Assembly: GCA_902776955.1 (NCBI GenBank)
Contig: CACYSG010000018.1
Location: 1-64,000, forward strand
From: an uncultured Bacteroidales bacterium
Lineage (GTDB): Bacteria > Bacteroidota > Bacteroidia > Bacteroidales > Muribaculaceae
Length of the DNA stretch: 64,000 bases
Reading direction: 5' to 3'
Under the pieces are notes generated by a model. That model had not been told where the DNA came from and ran no database searches. It worked only from the letters and a program-made list of their open reading frames with translations. Positions 15,930 to 23,995 of the stretch are shown here, piece after piece (position 1 is the first letter of the stretch; every line of letters begins with the position of its first letter). A program made the translations under genes and the position numbers.

Positions 15930-15958
15930 TTATGTCAAAACACCACGAGAGGTAAACA
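15930..15958 (-). promoter_or_regulatory. Putative ECF promoter motif, copy 3 (sigma gene)
   Basis: TGTTTACCT, 11 bases, TTGACATAA in gene direction, 142 bases before the sigma gene start. Both half-sites and the spacer length match the two copies ahead of the cassette. Confidence 0.6.
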
Positions 15959-16111
15959 GACTTTTTGAAAAAAAATCATCATGCATCCTGTAAAAACCGC
16001 CTTGCTGTAGACCCCGTCATCCCCATAATCCCCGTAACCTCCGTAATCTCCGTAATCTCCGTAACCTCCGCAACCTAGAGCAGCTAGTAGAGCCACAGGT
16101 AAGCCCACCAT
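15935..16111 (-). CDS. Possible short collagen-like lipoprotein encoded in a repeat
   Basis: A 58-residue frame begins MVGLPVALLAALGCGG, with a hydrophobic stretch ending in a lipobox-like AALGC. It then has Gly-x-Tyr/Asp triplets (GYGDYGDYGGYGDYG) encoded by a 9-base tandem array. A second locus (58007-58210) shares the N-terminus, and the base differences over these codons are at third positions. This may be a real small gene, or just a repeat that happens to be open. It overlaps the sigma promoter motif. Confidence 0.3.
   Translation of the reverse strand: MVGLPVALLAALGCGGYGDYGDYGGYGDYGDDGVYSKAVFTGCMMIFFQKVCLPLVVF
16012..16074. repeat. 9-base tandem array, seven units
   Basis: Seven units of the type CTCCGTAAT/CCCCGTAAC. 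Related arrays are at 22126-22188 and 58027-58152. Followed by CAACCTAGAGCAG and a block shared with the 58-kb copy. Confidence 0.85.
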
Positions 16112-16211
16112 GCTACTATGTTATCAAATGATTGTCCATCAACACACTACAATGTAAAATCCATTTACCTGACATTAAAAAAAACGCTTAATCAGTTTTT
16201 ATCACTGGAGC

Positions 16212-16248
16212 AAAAAAAATACACGGCCGCGCATCTGCGTGACCGTGT
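16212..16248 (-). terminator. Terminator after asd
   Basis: In gene direction, ACACGG...CCGTGT with an inner CGCA/TGCG stem is followed by ATTTTTTTT. Confidence 0.75.
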
Positions 16249-16272
16249 CGTGTCAATCCTTGTGATTGTATG

Positions 16273-17283
16273 TTATTTCTTGCGATGGGCGATGAGGTAC
16301 TGGCCAATCTGGACGGCGTTGAGGGCGGCGCCCTTCTTGATTTGGTCACCGCAGAGCCAGAAGGTCAGACCGTTGTCGCTGCTGGTGTCTTCGCGGATGC
16401 GTCCCACATAGACCGGATCCTTGCCCGAGCAGTCGATGGGCATGGGGTAGCGGTTGCTGCGCGGGTCGTCCACAACGACCACGCCGGGAGCAAGCTGCAG
16501 GGCGGCGCGGGCCTCCTCGGGGGTGATGGGATTCTCGCACTCGATCCATACGGCCTCGCTGTGGGCGCGCATGACGGGCACACGCACGCAGGTGGCGCTC
16601 ACGCGGATGTCGCTGTGCATGATTTTGCAGGTCTCCTTGACCATCTTCATCTCCTCGCGCGTGTAGTCGTTGTCCTGGAAGATGTCGATGTGGGGAATGA
16701 CGTTGTAGGCCAACTCATGCTGGAAGTGGCGCACGGTCAACTCCTCCTTGCCGACGGCGATTTCGCTGGTCTGCAGCGCCAGCTCATACATGGCCTCCAT
16801 GCCCGCACCGCTGGCAGCCTGATAGGTGGCTACCTGCACGTTCTTGATGTGCGAGAGGTTGTCCAGCGGCTTGAGCGCCACGACCATGATGATGGTCGAG
16901 CAGTTGGGGTTGGCGATGATGTTGCGCGGAGTTACCAGGGCGTCCTCGCCGTTGACCTCGGGCACCACCAGGGGCACGTCGTCGTCCATGCGGAAGGCAC
17001 TGCTGTTGTCGATCATGATGCAGCCGTGCTTGGTGATGGTGGGCGCAAACTCGCGGGCGGGTCCGGCGCCCATGGCTACAAAGGCGATGTCGATGTCCTT
17101 GAAGTCATCGTTGTGCTGCAGCAGTTTGACGACATAGTCCTTGCCGCGGAAGGTGAAGATGCGTCCGGCACTGCGTTCCGAGCCGAACAACACGAGTTCA
17201 GTAACGGGGAAATTCTGTTCATCGAGGACACGCATGAATTCCTGTCCCACAGCGCCGCTGGCGCCAACAATAGCAACCTTCAT
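16273..17283 (-). CDS. asd: Aspartate-semialdehyde dehydrogenase
   Basis: Catalyses NADPH-dependent reduction of aspartyl phosphate to aspartate semialdehyde, the branch point to lysine, threonine, methionine and diaminopimelate. It has 336 residues, the usual length. The nucleotide-binding loop [10 protein letters not shown] is at residues 8-17. The catalytic Cys lies in ANPNCSTI (near 129), with the substrate-binding block [11 protein letters not shown] and a conserved His in SEAVWIE-adjacent [12 protein letters not shown] terminator follows at 16212-16248. The argB-like gene upstream ends 90 bases away, so they may be co-transcribed. Confidence 0.95.
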   Translation of the reverse strand: MKVAIVGASGAVGQEFMRVLDEQNFPVTELVLFGSERSAGRIFTFRGKDYVVKLLQHNDDFKDIDIAFVAMGAGPAREFAPTITKHGCIMIDNSSAFRMDDDVPLVVPEVNGEDALVTPRNIIANPNCSTIIMVVALKPLDNLSHIKNVQVATYQAASGAGMEAMYELALQTSEIAVGKEELTVRHFQHELAYNVIPHIDIFQDNDYTREEMKMVKETCKIMHSDIRVSATCVRVPVMRAHSEAVWIECENPITPEEARAALQLAPGVVVVDDPRSNRYPMPIDCSGKDPVYVGRIREDTSSDNGLTFWLCGDQIKKGAALNAVQIGQYLIAHRKK

Positions 17284-17373
17284 GTTTCTTGTAATGCGAT
17301 ATAATGGTTAAACTGATGAAATAGTCACGTCTTGTGCTTCTGCAAATCCTGTGCCAACGTCCCGCCGATGGCC

Positions 17374-18144
17374 TCACGCTTTGATGTGCGTACCCTTATC
17401 GGGGTTGCCCAGTTGCGACGGGCAGGTGATGATGACCTCTTTAACGCCATGCTCGATGGCCTGGAAGGCATGGTCCACCTTGTTGTCAAACCAGTCCTTG
17501 ATAATCTCCATGTCGCGCAGGGTCTTGTACTGCGTGCGGCGCAGGTTGGCAACGGCGCTGTCGGGGTCCTTGGGATTGATGAGCACGCCTTTCTTCTCAA
17601 AGCAGTAGATGAGCGTGATGTCGTAGCGCATCGCCAGGGCACGGGCTATCTCGGCAGCCATGGCGTCTGTCTCGTTAAAGAGCAGATTGCCGCGGCCGTC
17701 ATGGGTGATGGGGGCGAGAATAGGGACGATGCCGGCGTCAAGCAGATGGGCAATGGCGGCGGTGTTCACGTGGCGTACCTGGCCGGTGTCACCGAGTTTG
17801 CCGTCGGGCAGTTTGGCACTGGTGACCAGGTTCATGTCGGCTCCGGTAACACCCAGGGCATTGACCTTGTAGCCTTGCAGCAGCGAGACAAACAATCGGC
17901 TCACGAGGCCACCATAGACCATAGTGAGCAACTTGAGCGTTCCCGCGTCCACCACGGGACGGTCGTTGATAAGTTTTGTCTTGATGCCCAGCTTGTTGCC
18001 TATCTCCTGAGCCATCATGTTGCCGCTGAAGATAAGCATCTTCTTGCCCTTGATGTTGGCAAAGGCCTTGACAAACGTGCGCAGTTCGTCGGCTTTCTCG
18101 ACAATCTTGCCGCTCACCTTGACGATGGTAAACTTCTCGTTCAT
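17374..18144 (-). CDS. argB: Acetylglutamate kinase-like protein, divergent
   Basis: An amino-acid kinase of the ArgB family, 256 residues. ArgB phosphorylates N-acetylglutamate (N-succinylglutamate in some Bacteroidetes) in arginine synthesis. TLKLLTMVYGGLVSR, VNALGVTGADMNL, VPILAPITHDGRGNLLFNETDA and YCFEKKGVL are well-conserved ArgB blocks. Odd points: the N-terminal loop is KVSGK instead of KxGGK, the glycine-rich HGGG loop is replaced by FSGN (residues 39-42), and the usual GGMxPK near the end reads DWFDNK, keeping the Lys. These sites bind phosphate groups, so activity or substrate may differ. The family is clear; the exact reaction is less so. Confidence 0.8.
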   Translation of the reverse strand: MNEKFTIVKVSGKIVEKADELRTFVKAFANIKGKKMLIFSGNMMAQEIGNKLGIKTKLINDRPVVDAGTLKLLTMVYGGLVSRLFVSLLQGYKVNALGVTGADMNLVTSAKLPDGKLGDTGQVRHVNTAAIAHLLDAGIVPILAPITHDGRGNLLFNETDAMAAEIARALAMRYDITLIYCFEKKGVLINPKDPDSAVANLRRTQYKTLRDMEIIKDWFDNKVDHAFQAIEHGVKEVIITCPSQLGNPDKGTHIKA

Positions 18145-18303
18145 TGTTTTTTGGTTTTTAGTCCCTAGTCCCTGTTTGATAATCTGTTAAATTCGTGGAA
18201 TTGGCTTCTCAAAGTTCAATGCTCGTAGTTTACTCGTGAGTCAAATTCGTAAAAATTGAATGCGGATGCCAATTTGTTAAATTAGTGGAATTCGTAGTTT
18301 ATG

Positions 18304-19413
18304 TTAGCTCTCGGCAAACTCCATGAGGTAAGCCTTGATGAAGTCGTCCAGGTCGCCGTCCATCACACCGCCCACGTCGCTGGTCTGGTGATTGGTGCGG
18401 TGGTCCTTCACGCGGCGGTCGTCAAAGACGTAGCTGCGTATCTGGCTGCCCCATTCGATTTTCTTCTTGCTGTCCTCGACCTTGCGCTGTTCCTCCTGAC
18501 GGTGCTGCAACTCCTTGTTGTAGAGGATGGACCGCAGGTTGCGCAGGGCGTTCTCGCGGTTCTTGGGCTGGTCGCGGGTCTCGGTGTTCTCGACCAGGAT
18601 TTCCTCTTCCTCACCGGTATAGGGGTCCTTATACTGGTAGCGCACGCGCACACCCGATTCCACCTTGTTCACGTTCTGGCCACCGGCGCCACCGCTGCGG
18701 AAGGTGTCCCACGAGATTCTTGCCGGGTCGAGGGTGATCTCGATGGTGTCGTCGACGAGCGGCGTCACAAATACCGAGGCAAACGAGGTCATGCGCTTGC
18801 CCTGGGCGTTATAGGGCGACACGCGCACCAGGCGGTGCACGCCGTTTTCGCTCTTGAGGTAGCCGTAGGCAAAGTCGCCCTCGATGCTGATGGTAACGCT
18901 CTTGATGCCGGCCTCGTCACCGTCGATGAGGTGCTCGATGGCGGTCTTGTAGCCGTGGCGCTCACACCAGCGCAGGTACATGCGCATCAGCATTGATGCC
19001 CAGTCCTGGCTCTCGGTGCCACCGGCGCCCGAGTTGATCTTGAGGATGGCGTCCATCTTGTCCTCGTCGTGGCGCAGCATGTTGCGCAGCTCAAGCTTCT
19101 CGAGCATCGCCAGCGCCTTGCTGTAAAGGCCGTCAAGCTCGCTTTCCTCGACGAGTCCCTCCTTGACGAAGTCAAATCCCGTGGCCACCTCGTCAACGGC
19201 GAGTTCCACTTCCTCGCAGCCGTTGATCCAGTTGCGCAGCGACTTGATTTTCTTCATTTGGGCCTCGGCGGCCTTCTGGTCGCTCCAGAAGTCGGGTACG
19301 TGTGTGCGCAGTTCCTCTTCTTCAACCTCGATTTTCTTGCCATCGATGTCCAGATAGCGCTTGAGGTCGTCTTTGCGTTGTTGTAATTCCTTGAGTTGTT
19401 CTTGAGTTATCAT
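18304..19413 (-). CDS. prfB: Peptide chain release factor 2
   Basis: RF2 recognises UGA and UAA stop codons and triggers peptidyl-tRNA hydrolysis. It has 369 residues in one uninterrupted frame from ATG 19413, so the programmed +1 frameshift of many prfB genes is not used. The GGQ catalytic loop is in GGAGGQNVNKVESGVR (near residue 243). The codon-recognition loop region is in FRSGGAGGQ-preceding VRVSPYNAQGKRMTSFASV. The C-terminal FDDRRVKDHRTNHQ is typical. It lies 47 bases downstream of the acyl-CoA ligase gene. Confidence 0.96.
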   Translation of the reverse strand: MITQEQLKELQQRKDDLKRYLDIDGKKIEVEEEELRTHVPDFWSDQKAAEAQMKKIKSLRNWINGCEEVELAVDEVATGFDFVKEGLVEESELDGLYSKALAMLEKLELRNMLRHDEDKMDAILKINSGAGGTESQDWASMLMRMYLRWCERHGYKTAIEHLIDGDEAGIKSVTISIEGDFAYGYLKSENGVHRLVRVSPYNAQGKRMTSFASVFVTPLVDDTIEITLDPARISWDTFRSGGAGGQNVNKVESGVRVRYQYKDPYTGEEEEILVENTETRDQPKNRENALRNLRSILYNKELQHRQEEQRKVEDSKKKIEWGSQIRSYVFDDRRVKDHRTNHQTSDVGGVMDGDLDDFIKAYLMEFAES

Positions 19414-19460
19414 TATTCTTGGTTTCTAGTCCCTAGTCCCTAGTTTCTAGTTATTGTCTT

Positions 19461-21317
19461 TTAGTTGTTTACGGGTTCGTTTTTGTCTTTCTTCTTGCGG
19501 TAATCGGCGGCATACATCGCGTCAATCAGGGGACGGTAGCGCTTGTTGATGACGGCACGCTTGATCTTCAGGGTGTTGGTCAGCTCGCCGTTCTCCATGG
19601 TGAAGGCCTTGGGCAGCAGCACGAAACGCTTGATCTGCTCATAGCTGGCCAAATCCTTCTGGTAGTCGTTGATGCGCTGCTCAATCATCTTGTGGATGTC
19701 GCTGTTGTTCACAAGGTCCTCGATGGTGCGGTATTCAATATGCTTTTTCTCGGCATAGGCCTTGAGTTCCTCAAAGTCGGGAACAATCAGCGCCGACACA
19801 TATTTGCGGCCGTCGCCGATGACGGCAACCTGCTCGATGAACTTGTCCTGGCCCAGCATGGTCTCGAGCACCTGCGGGGCAATGTACTTGCCGTTGCTGG
19901 TCTTATACAGGTCCTTGAGGCGCTCGGTGAGGATGATTTCGCCGGTGGGGGCCAGCTCGCCGCAGTCGCCGGTGTGGAACCAGCCGTCGGCGTCGATGGC
20001 CTTGGCGGTCTCTTCGGGTTTGTTGTAGTAGCCCTGCATCACGGTGGGACCCTTGACCAGAATCTCGTTTTGGTCACCGATTTTCACCTGGATGCTCGAG
20101 ATGGGCATCCCGACGGTGCCGATGGTCCAGCCGGGCTCGGTGAAGAAGCTCACCGAGGCGTTGGTCTCGCTCAGTCCGTAACCGATGCAGATGTTGATGC
20201 CCACGGCATGCAAGAACTCAGTGATGTTGTCACTGAGCATCGCACCGGCGGTCGGGAACATCTTGTTGTCGATCACGCCGATGGCGCCACGCAACTTCTG
20301 GAATACCTTTTTCTCGAAATACTGGTACTGCTTCTCGATCAATGCGGGAGCCTTCTTGCCCATGCGGGCATATTTCAGGTTCCTGACCTTGCCCACGCGG
20401 ATGGCCTGCTTGACCATCATGCGCACTACGGGTTTGGCATGGCCCAGGTTGTCGTTGATGGCGGTGTAGACCTTTTCCCAGAAACGCGGCACCGAGCACA
20501 TGTAGTTGGGTTGCACCTCCTTGACAGCACGCTGTATTTCCTTGGGATTGTAGTTGATGGCAACACGGATGCCGGTGCACAGGCAAACCATCGTCCAGCC
20601 CAACTCAAACACGTGGCTGAAGGGCAGGAAACTCAGCGAAATATCGGTCTTGTCGTCGATGAAGGTGTCAAAGCGTTCGATATGAGCGTCCATAGCGGCG
20701 TTCATGTTGCTGTGGGCCAGCATCACGCCCTTGGGGACGCCAGTGGTGCCCGATGTGTAGATAAGGTACATGATGTCGCTGTCAACACCTGACTGCTTGC
20801 GTTTCTCCAACTCGGCAAGCACCTCCTTGCCCAACTTGTCGCCGGTGCTCAGGAACTCCTCCCAGGTGAGGGTGGATTTGTCGCCGGCTTGCCGTTTGAC
20901 ATCAGGATGAAGAGTGACGATGAACTTGAGGGTAGGGCACTCGTCGATGACTTGACGGGCAATGTCATATTGCCCTTGGTCGCCAGCAAACAGAATCGTG
21001 GCGCCCGAATCGTTGACGATGTAGGCCACCTCGTCCTTGCTGCTCGTGGCATAGATGGGAACGGGAATGGCACGGTTATAGAATGCTCCGAAGTGAGTGA
21101 TCAATATCTCAGGGCAATTCTGAGTGAAAAGACACACTCGACCATGCTCCTCCACGCCGTTGACAAGCAAGGCACCGGCAGCTCGGTCAATCAGGTCGCT
21201 GAAACCCACCCATGTGATGGAGGACCACACCTGGGTCTTGTAGTCACGGAATCGCAACGCTTCTCGTTCGCCGTACTTGGCTTGTTGCGTGGGTATTAGT
21301 TCGACAAATTTATTCAT
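19461..21317 (-). CDS. Long-chain fatty acid--CoA ligase (AMP-forming)
   Basis: An adenylate-forming enzyme, 618 residues, that activates long-chain fatty acids to acyl-CoA through an acyl-adenylate. The ATP-binding P-loop LIYTSGTTGVPKG is near residues 186-198. Further family blocks are SFLPFSHVFE, GYGLSETNASVS (A5), GWFHTGDCGE (A7) and TSNGKYIAPQVLE near the C-terminus. There is no signal peptide. The best description is a FadD/FACS-like ligase as common in Bacteroidetes; chain-length preference cannot be read. Transcribed with prfB and the argB-like gene downstream. Confidence 0.92.
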   Translation of the reverse strand: MNKFVELIPTQQAKYGEREALRFRDYKTQVWSSITWVGFSDLIDRAAGALLVNGVEEHGRVCLFTQNCPEILITHFGAFYNRAIPVPIYATSSKDEVAYIVNDSGATILFAGDQGQYDIARQVIDECPTLKFIVTLHPDVKRQAGDKSTLTWEEFLSTGDKLGKEVLAELEKRKQSGVDSDIMYLIYTSGTTGVPKGVMLAHSNMNAAMDAHIERFDTFIDDKTDISLSFLPFSHVFELGWTMVCLCTGIRVAINYNPKEIQRAVKEVQPNYMCSVPRFWEKVYTAINDNLGHAKPVVRMMVKQAIRVGKVRNLKYARMGKKAPALIEKQYQYFEKKVFQKLRGAIGVIDNKMFPTAGAMLSDNITEFLHAVGINICIGYGLSETNASVSFFTEPGWTIGTVGMPISSIQVKIGDQNEILVKGPTVMQGYYNKPEETAKAIDADGWFHTGDCGELAPTGEIILTERLKDLYKTSNGKYIAPQVLETMLGQDKFIEQVAVIGDGRKYVSALIVPDFEELKAYAEKKHIEYRTIEDLVNNSDIHKMIEQRINDYQKDLASYEQIKRFVLLPKAFTMENGELTNTLKIKRAVINKRYRPLIDAMYAADYRKKKDKNEPVNN

Positions 21318-21424
21318 ATCGCCTTGATGATTTTGTTACCAATCGGCAAAGATAATAAAAAAACGTGTAAGTACCAAAATCGGATTCTTTTTGTGCTCTT
21401 TTGGCAGCTTTGTTCTCGGTGATG

Positions 21425-21456
21425 TTTGCCGCTGTCGCAGAAATGCATTAATTTTG
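21425..21456 (+). promoter_or_regulatory. Bacteroidetes-type promoter for recR
   Basis: TTTG at 21425-21428 and TAATTTTG at 21449-21456, 20 bases apart, 28 bases before the recR start. Confidence 0.8.
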
Positions 21457-21484
21457 TCGCTGTTTAATTGGACAACTATAGGAG

Positions 21485-22114
21485 ATGGAACAGGAATTTG
21501 CTTCACGGTTGTTGGAGTCGGCAGTCAGCGAGTTCTCCAAGCTGCCCGGCATCGGCCGCAAGACGGCGCTGCGACTGGTGCTCTACCTGCTCAAGCAGGA
21601 GGAGCGCGAGGCGGTATCGTTTGGTGAGGCCATCATCAAGCTGCGGCGCGAGATTCGCTACTGCAAGGTGTGCCACAACATCAGCGAGACCGAGGTATGC
21701 CCCATCTGTAGCAACCCGTCGCGCGACGCGTCGACCATCTGTGTCGTCGAGAACGTCAAGGATGTCATGAGCATCGAGAATACCCATCAACACAAGGGAC
21801 TCTACCATGTGCTGGGTGGCCTCATCTCGCCCATGGACGGCATCGGACCCACCGACATCGAGGTGGACAGCCTCGAGCAGCGGGTCAAGGCGGGCGGCAT
21901 CAAGGAGGTCATCCTGGCCCTGAGCGCAACGATGGAAGGCGACACGACCAACTTCTACATCTTCCGTCGCCTCGCTCCTTACCCCGACGTCAAGATCACC
22001 ATCCTCGCCCGTGGCGTCAGCGTGGGCAACGAGATCGAATATACCGACGAGTTAACCCTGGGCCGCTCGATTTTAAACCGCACCCTCTTCAGCGACACCT
22101 TCCACAAGGAATAA
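21485..22114 (+). CDS. recR: Recombination mediator protein RecR
   Basis: RecR works with RecO and RecF to load RecA on gapped DNA. It has 209 residues, the standard length. The N-terminal helix-hairpin-helix is [19 protein letters not shown]. The zinc finger [16 protein letters not shown] lies near residues 57-72. The Toprim domain starts [14 protein letters not shown], with [13 protein letters not shown] as a further family block. A clear promoter precedes the ATG. A 9-base-period array and a 41-codon reading frame follow the stop. Confidence 0.96.
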   Translation: MEQEFASRLLESAVSEFSKLPGIGRKTALRLVLYLLKQEEREAVSFGEAIIKLRREIRYCKVCHNISETEVCPICSNPSRDASTICVVENVKDVMSIENTHQHKGLYHVLGGLISPMDGIGPTDIEVDSLEQRVKAGGIKEVILALSATMEGDTTNFYIFRRLAPYPDVKITILARGVSVGNEIEYTDELTLGRSILNRTLFSDTFHKE

Positions 22115-22125
22115 AAACAGCCATG

Positions 22126-22188
22126 CCTCCCATTACTCCAGTCCCTCCCGTGTTTCCAGTGTCTCCCGTGATTCCAGTTTCCCCCAGT
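22126..22188. repeat. 9-base-period array, seven degenerate units
   Basis: Alternating units such as CCTCCCGTG, TTTCCAGTG, TCTCCCGTG and ATTCCAGTT follow the recR stop. The minus strand in one frame reads Gly-x-Thr triplets, as in the other 9-base arrays, but a stop codon cuts it off from any start. Confidence 0.7.
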
Positions 22189-22198
22189 CAACCCAGCC

Positions 22199-22324
22199 AT
22201 GGCCGATAACGATTTCGCATACCGTCAAGAGGACGCCGAGAAGCGTCGGCGCCGCCGTGAGGCCGAGCGGCAGCGACGGCTACGTCGTGCCCGTGAGGAA
22301 TATATCAAGAAAAAGAAGGATTAG
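22199..22324 (+). CDS. Small highly basic protein (41 residues)
   Basis: The frame reads MADNDFAYRQEDAEKRRRRR and ends EEYIKKKKD. It is a charged helix with about half Arg/Lys/Glu, possibly nucleic acid or ribosome associated. It starts 84 bases after recR and overlaps the 3' end of the convergent symporter gene by 4 bases. No homologue is known to me. The codon pattern and clean start favour a real gene over chance, but the evidence is modest. Confidence 0.5.
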   Translation: MADNDFAYRQEDAEKRRRRREAERQRRLRRAREEYIKKKKD

Positions 22325-23808
22325 CCCCGCACTTTTCTCCCCGTGAGGATGACCAGCAGCGACGCCCCCAGGCCGTAATAGACCGCACCGCCCGGCAGGG
22401 AAGAGAAGTTGGCCAGCAGCATGGCGGCAACGCCCACAGGCATCGACAGCAGCACCCGGTCGGCCCTGAAGCGTCCGGGCATCCACAGGGCAAAGCACAA
22501 CGGCAACAGGATGGCCACCGCCCGCAATCCCAGCGACAGGAACCCCAAGTCGTTGATGAAGGTGCTATGGAACACGAGTGTCGCTATCACGGCAGCAGCA
22601 AGAATACCGACAATGGACAACCGCGTCTGGGCCAACTGGGACAGGCGGCTGGCCGTGCGACGTCCCAGGTTGCTGAACACGTCGCGCACGAGAATCGTGG
22701 CGGCACCCAGCGACAAACCGCTGCCGCAGCCCAGGATATTGATGAGCAGCGTTCCCAGCATCAAGCCTCCCAACCAGGCGGGCAGGTGATGGATGATAAA
22801 GGCGGGGAAGGCTTGCGCCGAATTCTCAATGACCCTGATGCCCTGGGGCAACGTCTCGCCGGCCGATTGCAGCGCGGCCAGCTCATCGGCGGTGACATAA
22901 TGGCCGCGCATGTAGATGCCGACCAGCGTACACGCAGCACCGATGATGGGCATGAACAGGGAGCACAGCAGGGCACCGCGACGGGCCTTGGTCGTGCTTG
23001 CCGCCGACCATATGCACTGCGCGTAGCTCTGGGTGCACACCACGCCCAGCATCAGCGAGAGACAACCGCCCAAATCCTTGAACACGCCGCGGGCAAACGG
23101 ATGGGCATAGCGGTGATGGATGCTCTCGATATCGGTCAGGCCGTTAAGGTCGGTCAGGGTGGGGGAGTGATAAACCGACGCCACACCGTCGCGCAGGCCC
23201 GTCAATCCGCCGGCAACGTGCCACACCACGATTCCGGCAACCAGCGAGCATAGGTATAGCAGCACTAGCTTGACGATGCCGCCCACACCCGCGCTGCGGA
23301 TACCTCCATGGAGCACCATGAGCATGATGAGCACCGCACCGATGATCGAGGCCCACAACGTGGGTATGCCGAACAGGCTGCCAATCATCGCCGAGGACGA
23401 CAACACCTGGGACATGATGCTGATGAAGATGCCGATGAGAAACAGTATCGAGCCCACGGTCTCGGCCTTGCGGCCATACTCGTGACTGACGACCTCGAGC
23501 AACGTTGTGCAGCCGCTGCGACGCAAGGGACCCGCATACAGCAGACCCAGCACCAGCGAACCCAACCCGGCGCCGATGGTGAACCACCAGGCCGACACGC
23601 CGTAGCAGAACGCCAGTTGGGCCGTGCCGATGGTGGATTGACCACCAGCCAGCGTGCCCAGCAACGCGCCGCACACCATCCAGCTGCCGCTCTTGCCGCC
23701 GGTGGTGAAACTGTGCGCGTCCTTCACGCGACGTCCGGCCAACCAACTCAGTGTCAGCAACAATGCGACGGTCAGGACGACCCCGATGAGATGTACAATC
23801 GATACCAC
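22321..23808 (-). CDS. Sodium:solute symporter family transporter
   Basis: A 495-residue inner membrane protein of the SSS family with about 13 hydrophobic helices. The N-terminus (VSIVHLIGVVLTVALLLTL, then AGRRVKDAHSFTTGGKSGSW) and GTLAGGQSTIGTAQLAFCYG in helix 2 fit the family's substrate and sodium site region. LLGTLAGGQS and YGVSAWWFTIGAGLG are also typical. The substrate is unknown. The gene is alone on the minus strand, between recR and the gene at 23996. Confidence 0.88.
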   Translation of the reverse strand: MVSIVHLIGVVLTVALLLTLSWLAGRRVKDAHSFTTGGKSGSWMVCGALLGTLAGGQSTIGTAQLAFCYGVSAWWFTIGAGLGSLVLGLLYAGPLRRSGCTTLLEVVSHEYGRKAETVGSILFLIGIFISIMSQVLSSSAMIGSLFGIPTLWASIIGAVLIMLMVLHGGIRSAGVGGIVKLVLLYLCSLVAGIVVWHVAGGLTGLRDGVASVYHSPTLTDLNGLTDIESIHHRYAHPFARGVFKDLGGCLSLMLGVVCTQSYAQCIWSAASTTKARRGALLCSLFMPIIGAACTLVGIYMRGHYVTADELAALQSAGETLPQGIRVIENSAQAFPAFIIHHLPAWLGGLMLGTLLINILGCGSGLSLGAATILVRDVFSNLGRRTASRLSQLAQTRLSIVGILAAAVIATLVFHSTFINDLGFLSLGLRAVAILLPLCFALWMPGRFRADRVLLSMPVGVAAMLLANFSSLPGGAVYYGLGASLLVILTGRKVRG

Positions 23809-23894
23809 TTTATTTCACTACGGTTTTTCGGGGTGCAAAAATAGTAAAAATTGGGCCATTTGCAGAATTGTTAATAACTATTGTGGTCATTTTC

Positions 23895-23926
23895 TTTGGT
23901 TTTTGACCAAAATGGGTGTAATTTTG
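23895..23926 (+). promoter_or_regulatory. Bacteroidetes-type promoter for the gene at 23996
   Basis: TTTG at 23895-23898 and TAATTTTG at 23919-23926, 20 bases apart, leaving a leader of about 65 bases. Confidence 0.75.
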
Positions 23927-23995
23927 TAAGTTGATTTATTATGCGGCAATTTTTATAATTAATTGTGGAATACATTAACCAATTTTATTATAGAC

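Noticed and set aside
18304..19413. Programmed frameshift in prfB
   Set aside because: The frame is continuous from ATG 19413 through the normal RF2 length; no in-frame UGA was bypassed.
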